Assembly: GCA_963811365.1 (NCBI GenBank)
Contig: CAWEQW010000015.1
Coordinates: forward strand, 1-64,000
Origin: CAWEQW01 sp963811365
Lineage (GTDB): Bacteria > Actinomycetota > Actinomycetes > Propionibacteriales > Nocardioidaceae
DNA length: 64,000 nucleotides
Direction: 5' to 3'
The notes under the pieces are model-generated. The model made no database searches, was not told the origin of the DNA, and saw only the letters and a program-made list of their open reading frames with translations. Shown here piece after piece: positions 35,587 through 44,055 of the stretch. The translations under genes and the position numbers were made by a program. The first letter of the stretch is position 1. Each line of letters starts with the position of its first letter.

Positions 35587-37713
35587 GTGCCCACCCCCAC
35601 CCCGTCCGCCAGCCGGTCCACCGACAGCCGGTCAACCGACCCCCTGACCTCCGAGCGCGCGCACCTCGACGCCTCCCGCGCCGCACTCGCCCGGATGCGC
35701 CGCCGCACCGCCTCGCTGGACTCCTCGGCGGCCGGCGACTGGGTCAGCCAGAAGTTCCTGGAGTCCGCGATCTACCGCCGGATGACGGCGCTCGAGGACG
35801 ACCCCACCGTGCCGCTGTTCTTCGGCCGCCTCGACTACGCCGAGGAGCACGAGGACGCCCGCGGCGAGCACTTCTACATCGGCCGCCGGCACGTCACCGA
35901 CGAGGTCGGCGACCCGATGGTCGTCGACTGGCGGGCCCGGATCAGCCTGCCGTTCTACCGGGCCAGCAAGACCGACCCGATGAGCGTGCGGCTGCGCCGG
36001 CGGTTCGGCTTCCAGCACGGCGCGATGACCGCGTTCGAGGACGAGGCGCTGCTCGAGGCGGACGCCGAGCCCGCGTCGTACTCGGAGATCCTCGAGGCCG
36101 AGATCGAGCGGCCGCGCGTCGGCCCGATGCGCGACATCGTCGCCACCATCCAGCCCGAGCAGGACCTGATCGTCCGCGCCGACCTGGAGGAGTCGGTGTG
36201 CGTGCAGGGCGCGCCGGGCACCGGCAAGACCGCGGTCGGGCTGCACCGGGCGGCGTACCTGCTCTACACCCACCGCGACCAGCTCTCCCGCCAGGGCGTC
36301 CTCGTGGTCGGCCCGAACGCGTCCTTCCTGCGCTACATCGGTGACGTGCTCCCGGCGCTGGGCGAGATCGACGCGCAGCAGACCACCATCGAGGAGCTCG
36401 TCGCCGACACGATGCAGCGGCTGCACCCGCGCTACACGATCCGCGGCACCGACGCTGCCGACGTGGCGGTGCTCAAGGGCGACGCGCGGATGGCCACCGT
36501 CGTCGAGCGGGCGCTGTGGGCCCAGGTGCGGGTGCCGTCGGAGTCGCTGGTGCTGCCGCGCGGAGCGCGCCGCTGGCGGGTGGCGGCCCACGAGGCCGAG
36601 GAGATCGTCGCCGAGCTGCGCGCCCGCGGCGTACGGTACGGCGCGGCGCGCGGCATGCTCGCGCAGCGCATCGCGCACCGGATCCTGGTGAAGATGGAGC
36701 TCGCCGGCGACTCCCCCGACGACCGCGTGCAGGACGCCGTGGCGCGCAGCCGGCCGGTCAAGCAGTACGTCGACGCGGTCTGGCCGGCGGTCGACCCCGC
36801 ACGCCTGGTGCTCCGCCTGCTCGGCGACGCCGGCGTGCTCGCGGAGGCCGCGGACGGGGTGCTGTCCGCGCAGGAGCAGGCCTCGGTGCTCTGGGACCGG
36901 CCGCCGAAGGGACCGGTGAGCGCGCGCTGGTCCCTGGCGGACGCGGTCCTCGTGGACGAGGCGGCCGACCTCGTCGAGCGCACCCGCAGCCTCGGTCACG
37001 TGGTGGCAGACGAGGCGCAGGACCTCTCCCCGATGATGCTGCGCGCGGTGGGCCGCCGCTGCAGCACCGGGTCCACGACCGTGCTCGGCGACCTCGCCCA
37101 GGCGACGACCCCGTGGGCGACCCGGTCCTGGGACGACGCCCTGGCCCACCTGGGCAAGGCGGACGCGCACGTCGAGCAGCTGACCAAGGGCTTCCGGGTG
37201 CCCGGCGAGGTGATCGCGTACGCCGCCCGGCTGCTGCCCGTGATCGCGCCGGGGCTGGAGCCACCGACGTCGGTGCGGCGGGCGTCCGGCGAGCTCGCGG
37301 TGCGCGAGGTCCACGACCTCGTCACCGAGACCGTGCGGGCCGCGCGGACGGCTGCGGCCGAGGTGGGCTCGGTCGGGCTCGTCGTACCCGACCGGATGGT
37401 GGCCGCGGTCACCGGCGCGCTCGGCGACGCCGGTGTGCGGCACGCCGTGCTCGGCGACGAGCCCGAGGACGACCCCGGTCGAGATGACATGGCGACGACC
37501 GAGTTCGACAGCCCGCTGGACGTGGTGCCGGCCTCGCTGGCCAAGGGCCTGGAGTTCGACCACGTCGTGCTGGTCGAGCCCGCCGGGATCGTCGCCGGCG
37601 AGCCCGACGAGGTCACCGGGCTGCGGCGGCTCTACGTGTGCCTGACCCGAGCGGTCACGTCACTGGTCGTGCTGCACGCCGACCCGCTGCCCGTCGCCCT
37701 CGGCCGGCCCTGA
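35587..37713 (+). CDS. HelD-type UvrD-like helicase/RNA polymerase-associated ATPase
   Basis: A 708-residue superfamily 1 protein of the actinobacterial HelD (class II) family. These proteins bind RNA polymerase, release stalled complexes and in some cases (HelR) protect against rifamycins. The segment PMVVDWRARISLPFYRASKTDPM, the Walker A GAPGTGKTAVGLHRAAYLLYTH near residue 207, the motif II-like HVVADEAQDLSPMMLRAVGRR and the C-terminal ASLAKGLEFDHVVLVEP/RRLYVCLTRAV match the family. The GTG at 35587 is preceded by GGAGG. The 3' end overlaps the convergent P-type ATPase by 54 bp. I saw no inverted-repeat rifamycin-responsive element upstream. Confidence 0.85.
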   Translation: MPTPTPSASRSTDSRSTDPLTSERAHLDASRAALARMRRRTASLDSSAAGDWVSQKFLESAIYRRMTALEDDPTVPLFFGRLDYAEEHEDARGEHFYIGRRHVTDEVGDPMVVDWRARISLPFYRASKTDPMSVRLRRRFGFQHGAMTAFEDEALLEADAEPASYSEILEAEIERPRVGPMRDIVATIQPEQDLIVRADLEESVCVQGAPGTGKTAVGLHRAAYLLYTHRDQLSRQGVLVVGPNASFLRYIGDVLPALGEIDAQQTTIEELVADTMQRLHPRYTIRGTDAADVAVLKGDARMATVVERALWAQVRVPSESLVLPRGARRWRVAAHEAEEIVAELRARGVRYGAARGMLAQRIAHRILVKMELAGDSPDDRVQDAVARSRPVKQYVDAVWPAVDPARLVLRLLGDAGVLAEAADGVLSAQEQASVLWDRPPKGPVSARWSLADAVLVDEAADLVERTRSLGHVVADEAQDLSPMMLRAVGRRCSTGSTTVLGDLAQATTPWATRSWDDALAHLGKADAHVEQLTKGFRVPGEVIAYAARLLPVIAPGLEPPTSVRRASGELAVREVHDLVTETVRAARTAAAEVGSVGLVVPDRMVAAVTGALGDAGVRHAVLGDEPEDDPGRDDMATTEFDSPLDVVPASLAKGLEFDHVVLVEPAGIVAGEPDEVTGLRRLYVCLTRAVTSLVVLHADPLPVALGRP

Positions 37714-40236
37714 CGGGCTGCCGGCGCGCAGCCGGAGGCGCCGCCCGACCGCGACCACCACCGCCGGCACCAGGGCCAGCAGCAGGAGCAGCGGCCCGTC
37801 GGAGAGCTCGATCGGCTGGGTGCCGAGCAGCTCGCGCAGGAAGGGGACGGTCACGCCGGCCACCTGGAGCAGGGCGGCCCCGAGAACCGAGAGCTCCAGC
37901 CCGCGGCCGCGCCAGCCCACGCCTCTCCTCGGCGCCCGCAGCGCGACCGCCACGCCGAGCTGTGCGAGGCCGAGGATCAGGAAGATCCACGACCGCTCGT
38001 GATCGGGGCCGCCGGGAGCGAGCACCCCGGCCGCCAGCGACACCACGGAGATCAGCGCGCCGGTCCACAGCACCTGCCCCCACAGCCCCTCTCCCAGCAC
38101 GGAGCGTTGCGGCGAGGCCGACGGCCGGTGCATCACGTCCGGGTCGAGCGGCTCGCCGCCGAAGGCGACCCCCGGCAGCCCGTGGGTGAGCATGTTGATC
38201 CAGAGGATCTGGGCCGGCAGCAGCGGCAGCGGGATGCCGACGAACGGGCCGAGAAGGATCACGATGATCTCGGCCAGCCCTCCGGACAGCGCGTAGCGCA
38301 GGAACATCCGGATGTTGGTGAAGATCCGCCGCCCCTCGGCGACCGCGACGACCACCGTCTTGAGGTCGTCGTCGGCGAGCACGAGGTCCGCGGCCTGTCG
38401 CGCGACCTCCGTGCCGCGGTCGCCCATCGCGACGCCGATGTCGGCGCGCCGCAGCGCCGGCGCGTCGTTGACGCCGTCGCCGGTCATCGCGACGACCTCA
38501 CCGTGGTCCTGGAGGGCCTGGACGATGTCGACCTTCTGCTCGGGCTTCGTGCGCGCGTAGACCCCGATGCTGTCGAGCCGCTCGACGTGCTCCCCGCGCA
38601 GCACGGCCGGGCCGTCGGCCACGTCCGGAGCCGCCCGGGTGATGCCGAGCCTGTGCGCCACCGCGCGCGCCGTGCGGGGATGGTCGCCGGTCACCATCAC
38701 CAGGCGCATCCCGGCAGCCTGGCACTGCGCGACCACCTCTGAGGCGTCCGGACGCGGCGGGTCGAGGACGCCGACCAGGCCGACGACGCGCAGCCCGCGC
38801 TCGAGCTGCGCGTCCTCCGGCCGGCTGCTCGGCTGGGCGTCGGCGACCGCCATCACCCGGAAGCCCTGCTCGGCAAGCCCGGCCGCAGCGGCCCGTGCCG
38901 CGTCGACGGGCCCCTCGGCCAGGCCCAGGACCGTCTCGGGAGCCCCCTTGCACACGACCAGCCAGCCGCCGCCGTCGGCCCGGTCCAGGGTGGTCATCCG
39001 CTGTCTGGCGCTGTCGAAGGGCAGCTCCGCCTCGCGGGTCCAGGTCCGTCGGACCGGCTCGCGCAGCACCCCTCCCTTGGCGGCGAGCACGAGCAGCGAG
39101 GCCTCCATCGGGTCGCCCACCACGGTCCACTCGTCGTCCACCGGGCCGCCGAGGCGGGCATCGGTGCACAGCAGCAGGTCACGCAGCAGCCGCTCCGGGG
39201 TTCCGGCAGGTCGCGGGTCCGTTCGTGGGACCAGCTCGCCGGCCACGCCGTACCCGTGGCCGCTCACGTCGTACTCACCCGCCGGTGTCCACGCGCGCTG
39301 CACGAACATCCGGCCCTCGGTCAGCGTGCCGGTCTTGTCCGAGGCCAGGACGGTCACCGAGCCCAGGGTCTCGACGGCCGGCAGCCAGCGGACCACGGCC
39401 GAGCGCCGCGCCATCCGGTAGGCGCCCAGGGCGAGGGCGACCGAGACCACCGCCGGAAGCGACTCGGGGATCGCCGCCACCGCGAGGCTCACGGCCAGCA
39501 GCAGCATCTCGGCCAGGCTCTGACCGCGCAGCAGCCCCAGGACGAGCACCACCAGGGCGACGGCGATCACGACCGTGACGAGCAGGTGCGAGAGCCGGGT
39601 CAGCCGCTGCTGGAGCGGCGTCGGCCGGCGCGGTGACCCGGCGATGAGCGCGGCGATCCGGCCGAGCCCGCTGTCGGCGCCGGTGCGCGTCACCAGCGCC
39701 GTCGCGCGCCCGTGCGTGACGACGGTCCCGGCCAGGACCTCGTCCCCGACGCCCCGGTCGACCGGCACGGACTCCCCGGTCATCGCCGACTCGTCGACCT
39801 GCACGGCGTGTGCCTCGACAAGCTCGGCGTCGGCGGCCACCACGTCGCCGGCCTCCAGCCGCAGCAGGTCGTCGGGAACGACGTCGGCGGACGGCACCGC
39901 GAGGAAGGTGCCGTCGCGCAGCACGGTCGCGTGCGGAGCCGCCATCGTGCTCAACGCGTCGATCGCCTGCTCCGCGCGGGTCTCCTGCACGACCCCGATC
40001 GCCGTGTTGACCATGACGACCACCGCGATGATCACGGTGTCCGGCACGTCGCGCAGTGCGAGCGTGACGACCAGCGCGCCGAGCAGGAGCATCACCATCG
40101 GGTCGCGCAGCTGGTCGAGGACCCGGGACGCCGGTGACCTCCGCGGCGGCTGCGGCGGCGTGTTGGCACCGTGCTCGGCCAGCCTGCGCGCGGCCTCCTC
40201 GGCGCTCAGGCCGTGCAGCACGGGTGCCGGGTCCAC
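37660..40236 (-). CDS. P2-type cation-transporting ATPase
   Basis: An 858-residue P-type ATPase of the SERCA/PMA-like group. Landmarks: actuator TGES (SAMTGESVPVD), phosphorylated Asp in SDKTGTLTEG near residue 310, and hinge TGDGVNDAPALRRADIGVAMG. M4 reads AAIPESLP where calcium pumps usually have PEGLP. M5 reads LSGGLAE, keeping the Glu but not the Asn of SERCA, and M6 reads NMLTHGLPG, with His where SERCA has Asp. The transported ion is therefore uncertain. The start is the GTG at 40236. Confidence 0.87.
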   Translation of the reverse strand: MDPAPVLHGLSAEEAARRLAEHGANTPPQPPRRSPASRVLDQLRDPMVMLLLGALVVTLALRDVPDTVIIAVVVMVNTAIGVVQETRAEQAIDALSTMAAPHATVLRDGTFLAVPSADVVPDDLLRLEAGDVVAADAELVEAHAVQVDESAMTGESVPVDRGVGDEVLAGTVVTHGRATALVTRTGADSGLGRIAALIAGSPRRPTPLQQRLTRLSHLLVTVVIAVALVVLVLGLLRGQSLAEMLLLAVSLAVAAIPESLPAVVSVALALGAYRMARRSAVVRWLPAVETLGSVTVLASDKTGTLTEGRMFVQRAWTPAGEYDVSGHGYGVAGELVPRTDPRPAGTPERLLRDLLLCTDARLGGPVDDEWTVVGDPMEASLLVLAAKGGVLREPVRRTWTREAELPFDSARQRMTTLDRADGGGWLVVCKGAPETVLGLAEGPVDAARAAAAGLAEQGFRVMAVADAQPSSRPEDAQLERGLRVVGLVGVLDPPRPDASEVVAQCQAAGMRLVMVTGDHPRTARAVAHRLGITRAAPDVADGPAVLRGEHVERLDSIGVYARTKPEQKVDIVQALQDHGEVVAMTGDGVNDAPALRRADIGVAMGDRGTEVARQAADLVLADDDLKTVVVAVAEGRRIFTNIRMFLRYALSGGLAEIIVILLGPFVGIPLPLLPAQILWINMLTHGLPGVAFGGEPLDPDVMHRPSASPQRSVLGEGLWGQVLWTGALISVVSLAAGVLAPGGPDHERSWIFLILGLAQLGVAVALRAPRRGVGWRGRGLELSVLGAALLQVAGVTVPFLRELLGTQPIELSDGPLLLLLALVPAVVVAVGRRLRLRAGSPSGPAEGDGQRVGVQHDQ

Positions 40237-40307
40237 GGTTCCACGCTGACTCGGCGACGGCCGGTGTCCCAGAGGCTTTCGGCCCCGCCGTTTGGCACAC
40301 TCGTCCG

Positions 40308-40919
40308 GTGTCCCCCCTCGCCCGCCACTGGCCGCACTGGCTGCCGCAGCCCCTCCGCGAGCGGCTCGAGGACGGGTACGGCGACCCCGGCCGCGGCTAC
40401 CACGACCTCCTGCACCTGCGCGAGGTGCTCGAACGGGTGGAGGAGCTGCTCACCGCCGAGCCGGGGCAGGGCGTGGACGCAGAGGCGGTGCGGCTGGCCG
40501 CCTGGTTCCACGACGCGGTCTACGACCGGGCCGGCGACCTCGAGGAGCGGTCGGCCGTGCTGGCGGAGCGGGAGCTGGCGACCGCAGGCGCTCCCGGGCC
40601 GCTCGTGGCCGAGGTGGCCCGGCTGGTGCGGCTGACCGCGACCCACGACCCGGCACCCGATGACGGCGCCGGGCAGGTGCTGTGCGACGCCGACCTGGCG
40701 ATCCTGGCCGCCGCACCGGTGCGCTACGCGGCGTACGTCGCCGGGGTGCGCCGGGAGTACGCCGACGTCGCGGACCCGGACTTCCGGGCCGGACGCGCGA
40801 GGGTGCTGCGTGCCCTCGTCGAACGGCCGACGCTGTTCTGCACGCCGTACGCCCGGGCCCGATGGGAGCCCGCCGCGCGGGCGAACCTGGCGGGTGAGCT
40901 GGCCAGGCTCGAGGGGTGA
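40308..40919 (+). CDS. HD-superfamily metal-dependent phosphohydrolase
   Basis: A 203-residue protein with a HD domain: YHDLLHLREVL supplies the first His, AAWFHDAVYD the HD pair and CDADLAIL the distal Asp. These are the metal ligands of predicted HD phosphohydrolases of the small 'N-methyl-D-aspartate receptor NMDAR2C-like' group. The substrate is unknown. The GTG at 40308 is chosen because the frame before it overlaps the divergent ATPase. Confidence 0.82.
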   Translation: MSPLARHWPHWLPQPLRERLEDGYGDPGRGYHDLLHLREVLERVEELLTAEPGQGVDAEAVRLAAWFHDAVYDRAGDLEERSAVLAERELATAGAPGPLVAEVARLVRLTATHDPAPDDGAGQVLCDADLAILAAAPVRYAAYVAGVRREYADVADPDFRAGRARVLRALVERPTLFCTPYARARWEPAARANLAGELARLEG

Positions 40920-40960
40920 GGTCGCTGCCCGGGTCGCGGCACCGGCTCGAGGAACGACCG

Positions 40961-42160
40961 CTACAGCAGCGGTGCGTCCCGGAGCGTGAGGCTGCCCGCG
41001 TCGGCGTCCAGCCTCGCGGACACGCCGAGGGGGACGGCGAGGTTCTGCGGGCCGTGCCCCACCGGGGCGCCCCACAGCGTCGGCACGCCCAGGGGAGTCA
41101 GCCGGTCGACCATCACCGCGCGGACCTCCTCGAGCGGGCCGCAGTCGGTGAACTGGCCGAGCACGATCCCGCGCACGCCGTCGAACCAGCCGGCCCGCAG
41201 CAGCTGGGTGAGCAGCCGGTCGAGCCGGTAGGGGTCCTCTCCGACGTCCTCGAGCACGACCACCGAGTCGGCGGCGCGGCTGGAGCTCGCGGTGCCCACC
41301 TCGGCGGCGAGCATCGCGAGGTTGCCGCCGACCAGCACCCCCTCCGCGCTGCCGGGCACCAGCGCCGGGACCGGCTCGGGGACCAGCTCCAGCAGGGCGT
41401 CCGGCTCGAACAGCAGCGCACGCAGGTGCGCCCGGGACTGCTCGGTGCCGCTGACCAGGCTGGTCAGCACCGGCCCGTGCACGGTGGCCATCCCCAGCCG
41501 CGCGGCGAAGGCCTGGTGCAGCGCGGTCACGTCGGAGAAGCCGACCAGCACCTTGGGGCCCGCCGCCGCGAGCGCCTTCCAGTCCAGCAGGTCGACCATC
41601 CGCTGGGCGCCGTACCCGCCCCGGGCGGCGAACACCGCCGCGACCGCCGGGTCGAGCCACGCCCGGGCGAAGTCGTCGGCACGTGCGGCGTCCACGGCCG
41701 ACAGGTAGCCGAAGTGCTCGTGGGCGCCACGGGCGTTGTCCATCAGCACCACCTCGAGCCCCCACGACTCCAGCAGCGCCACCCCCGCGTCGAGCGGCCC
41801 GTCGGGCACCGGGCCGGACGGCGACACGACGGCGACCCGGTCCCCACCCCGCAGCCGGTGCGGCCGTACCAGGGACCGGCCGGCGGGTCGCGGCTCCAGC
41901 GACCGGGACCGGCGACGGCGCAGACCGGCCGCCCGCAGCCGAGCCACCAGCTCCTTGCTGGAGACCGGGACGGCGCCGGCGGCGACGACGTCCTCGTAGC
42001 GCTCGGAGGGGATGTCGTAGTGGTCGTGGTCGAAGCCGCGCGGCGGAACCCCCAGTCCCTGCGCGAACCGGTGCAGCTCGTCGAAGGAGGTGTCGCTGGC
42101 GAGGTGCGACCAGAGCCGTCCGTACGCCGCGACGCTCGGCGGGTCGATGAGCAGCGTCAC
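40961..42160 (-). CDS. DUF4031 fused to an S66 LD-carboxypeptidase
   Basis: A 399-residue two-part protein. Residues 1-88 match DUF4031: TLLIDPPSVAAYGRLWSHLASD, then GFDHDHYDIPSERYEDVVAAGAVPVSSKELV. From about residue 95 it is a muramoyl-tetrapeptide LD-carboxypeptidase-like domain: RGGDRVAVVSPSGPV, AARGGYGAQRMVDLLDW, nucleophile Ser in VGFSDVTALHQ, Glu in LEDVGEDPYRLDR, and His in VGHGPQN. S66 enzymes trim D-Ala from recycled cell-wall tetrapeptide in the cytoplasm. No signal peptide is seen. The GTG at 42160 overlaps the cutC stop (GTGA). Confidence 0.85.
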   Translation of the reverse strand: MTLLIDPPSVAAYGRLWSHLASDTSFDELHRFAQGLGVPPRGFDHDHYDIPSERYEDVVAAGAVPVSSKELVARLRAAGLRRRRSRSLEPRPAGRSLVRPHRLRGGDRVAVVSPSGPVPDGPLDAGVALLESWGLEVVLMDNARGAHEHFGYLSAVDAARADDFARAWLDPAVAAVFAARGGYGAQRMVDLLDWKALAAAGPKVLVGFSDVTALHQAFAARLGMATVHGPVLTSLVSGTEQSRAHLRALLFEPDALLELVPEPVPALVPGSAEGVLVGGNLAMLAAEVGTASSSRAADSVVVLEDVGEDPYRLDRLLTQLLRAGWFDGVRGIVLGQFTDCGPLEEVRAVMVDRLTPLGVPTLWGAPVGHGPQNLAVPLGVSARLDADAGSLTLRDAPLL

Positions 42161-42918
42161 TCGGGCGCCCGTCCCAGCGCCCGGTCCACGGCGTCGTCGA
42201 GCAGCATCCGCCACGACCGGACGTGCCCCGCATCGACGTAGGACCGCCAGGTGGCGCCCGGGCGCGTCGCGGTCCCGACGTGGAACATCCGGACCCCCGC
42301 GCGCACCAGCCACGGGACGTGCTCGGCATGCAGCCCGCCGCCGGCCACGAGCAGCCGCGCGACGTCCGGGTCGGCCGCGGAGCGGGTGGTGAGGTCGTCG
42401 TACCCGGCCTCCAGGCCGCGCGGCGAGCCGGCCGAGAGCACCGCGTCGAGGTTCGGCAGGTGCCGCACCTGGCGCCAGGCGCGGTCGACGTCGAGCGCCG
42501 AGTCGATGGCCCGGTGGAAGGTCCAGGGGACGTCGGGGAGCTGGTCGGCCAGGTAGCCGCAGACCTCGGCGTCGACCTCGGTGTCGCTGTCCAGGAAGCC
42601 GTAGGCCAGCCCCTCGGCGCCGACGGCCAGGTAGTCCTCCGCCAGCCCGACCAGCCGGCTGAGCTCGCCGCCGGTCGTGGTGAGCCCGTCGTTGAGCCGC
42701 AGCACCACGCGCACCGGGAGGTCGGTCTCCTTGCAGACCGCGGAGGCCACCGCCGGCTCGGGCGACAGACCGCCGGAGTCCACGTCGGCGACCAGGTACA
42801 GCCGGTCGGCGCCGCCGTCGAAGGCCCCCTGAACGTCGCGGGGGTGCAGCACGACGATCTCCAGCAGCGCCTCCGGTCGGGGGCCGGGTGCGTGCGGCGG
42901 GCCTTGAACGGTGCTCAC
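42157..42918 (-). CDS. cutC: CutC family protein (copper homeostasis)
   Basis: A 253-residue TIM-barrel protein of the CutC family. LEIVVLHPRDVQGAFDGGADRLYLVADVDSGGLSPE, then PVRVVLRLNDGLTT, WTFHRAIDS and LSAGSPRGLEAGYDDL follow the family pattern. The direct role of CutC in copper handling is disputed, and an enzymatic function is likely but unknown. The GTG at 42918 is chosen; the ATG at 42927 would overlap the divergent small gene starting at 42920. Its stop overlaps the DUF4031-S66 gene, so the two are coupled. Confidence 0.83.
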   Translation of the reverse strand: MSTVQGPPHAPGPRPEALLEIVVLHPRDVQGAFDGGADRLYLVADVDSGGLSPEPAVASAVCKETDLPVRVVLRLNDGLTTTGGELSRLVGLAEDYLAVGAEGLAYGFLDSDTEVDAEVCGYLADQLPDVPWTFHRAIDSALDVDRAWRQVRHLPNLDAVLSAGSPRGLEAGYDDLTTRSAADPDVARLLVAGGGLHAEHVPWLVRAGVRMFHVGTATRPGATWRSYVDAGHVRSWRMLLDDAVDRALGRAPE

Positions 42919-42919
42919 A

Positions 42920-43279
42920 ATGGACATCGTGACACCCGACGACGTCCTGATGACCGCGCGCGCACTCGTGTTGCACGATCTGGAGGTCACCGCCGTCGCG
43001 GACGCGGAGTCGGTCTCCGCGCTGGAGGCCGCGGTGACCACCCGCCGGTGGTGGGCCGCGCAGTGGCACGAGGGGCTCTCCTACGTCGCCGGCCTGGTCG
43101 CCCAGGACGTCCAGGACGCGCTGCTGCCCACCGTGGGCCGCTGGCCGTTGTGCCGGGCCTGCGACGCCCTGGACGCGCACGCGCTGTACATCCACCCCGA
43201 GCTGGGCGGGCCGGACCCGCACTGGGTGTGCGAGAAGTCCGGCATCGCGGTGGCGCCGCTCGGCGGCCTCACCGGCTGA
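42920..43279 (+). CDS. Hypothetical small protein
   Basis: A 119-residue protein with no family I recognise. It opens DIVTPDDVLMTARALVLHDLEVTAVADAESVSALEAA. The C-terminal part has LCRACDALDAHALYIHPELGG and WVCEKSG, whose Cys, His and Cys residues could bind zinc. The ATG at 42920 lies one base from the start of divergent cutC. The TGA lies in the first unit of a 13-bp tandem repeat. Confidence 0.65.
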   Translation: MDIVTPDDVLMTARALVLHDLEVTAVADAESVSALEAAVTTRRWWAAQWHEGLSYVAGLVAQDVQDALLPTVGRWPLCRACDALDAHALYIHPELGGPDPHWVCEKSGIAVAPLGGLTG

Positions 43280-44051
43280 CCCGACCGGCTGACCCGACCG
43301 GCTGACCCGACCGGCTGGCCCGACCGGTCAGGAGCGCCTCAGCAGCCGCCGCAGGACCAGCAGCGCGACCAGGGCTCCGAGCACCGCGACGAGCTGCCGT
43401 CGGTAGGTGCGCAGCAGCACCGGCAGCACGGTCGCGCCGAGGTCGAGCACGTCCTCGGGTGCGGCATCGCGGTCGGTGCCGCGGACGCCGCCCTCGCGAG
43501 CCGGCACCTCGGGCGCCGCGGGATGCCGCCGCCTCTGGTGCCGCCGCCTCCGCCGCCTCTGGTGCCGCCGCCGCCTCTGGTGCCGCCGCCTCCGGTGCCG
43601 CCGGTGCACCCCCCAGCCTGGCCTCGAGGCAGTCGGTGAACTGGCCGAGGAGCTTCTCCGAGACGTCCTGGATCACGCCGCGCCCGAACTGCGCCGGCCG
43701 GCCGGTGATGGTCAGCTCGGTGAGCACCTCGACGTCGGTGGTCTGCGCGGTCGCCTCGGCGAAGCGAGCCGTCACCGTCGCGCCCGCGGTCCCGTTGCCG
43801 CGCTTGTCCTTCCCCTTCGCCTCGATGACGAACCGGCGGTCCGTCTCGTCCTTCTCGAGGAAGTGCCCCGTGCCGGAGTACACCAGCGCGATCGGGCCGA
43901 GCCGCACCTTGCAGGTTCCGGCGAAGCCGTCCTCCTCGACGGAGGTGACCGCGGCGCCCGGGAAGCACTCGGCCACCGACTCGATGTCGTTGAACGCCTC
44001 CCAGGTCTGCGCGAGCGATGCCGGCACCGTGAACGCGTGGGTCAGCCGCAC
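43269..44051 (-). CDS. CoxG-like SRPBCC protein, likely frameshifted before its membrane anchor
   Basis: CO dehydrogenase subunit G-like protein, an SRPBCC-fold accessory protein of molybdenum hydroxylase clusters. Residues 1-145 (LTHAFTVPASLAQTWEAFNDIESVAECFPGA to GRGVIQDVSEKLLGQFTDCLEARLGG) form the domain. Then an Ala-Pro-Glu repeat (APEAAAPEAA) leads, in the open frame, to an Arg-rich non-native tail ending at 43269. In the next frame, from about 43520 down to 43328, lies the family's usual end: APEDVLDLGATVLPVL, then a membrane anchor LVAVLGALVALLVLRRLL. A single indel near 43522, in a CCGCCTCTGGTG-type repeat, would restore it. It follows coxM by 4 bp. Confidence 0.8.
   Translation of the reverse strand: MRLTHAFTVPASLAQTWEAFNDIESVAECFPGAAVTSVEEDGFAGTCKVRLGPIALVYSGTGHFLEKDETDRRFVIEAKGKDKRGNGTAGATVTARFAEATAQTTDVEVLTELTITGRPAQFGRGVIQDVSEKLLGQFTDCLEARLGGAPAAPEAAAPEAAAAPEAAEAAAPEAAASRGARGAGSRGRRPRHRPRCRTRGRARPRRDRAAGAAAHLPTAARRGARSPGRAAGPAAAAEALLTGRASRSGQPVGSAGRVSR
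43272..43323. repeat. Four 13-bp tandem repeats between convergent genes
   Basis: CCGGCTGACCCGA is repeated perfectly at 43272-43284, 43285-43297 and 43298-43310, and with one change (T-GA to T-GG) at 43311-43323. Since 13 is not a multiple of three, the three TGA triplets fall in all three plus-strand frames, making a stop cassette after the small hypothetical gene. The minus-strand coxG ends in or near it. Confidence 0.85.
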
Positions 44052-44055
44052 GCGC

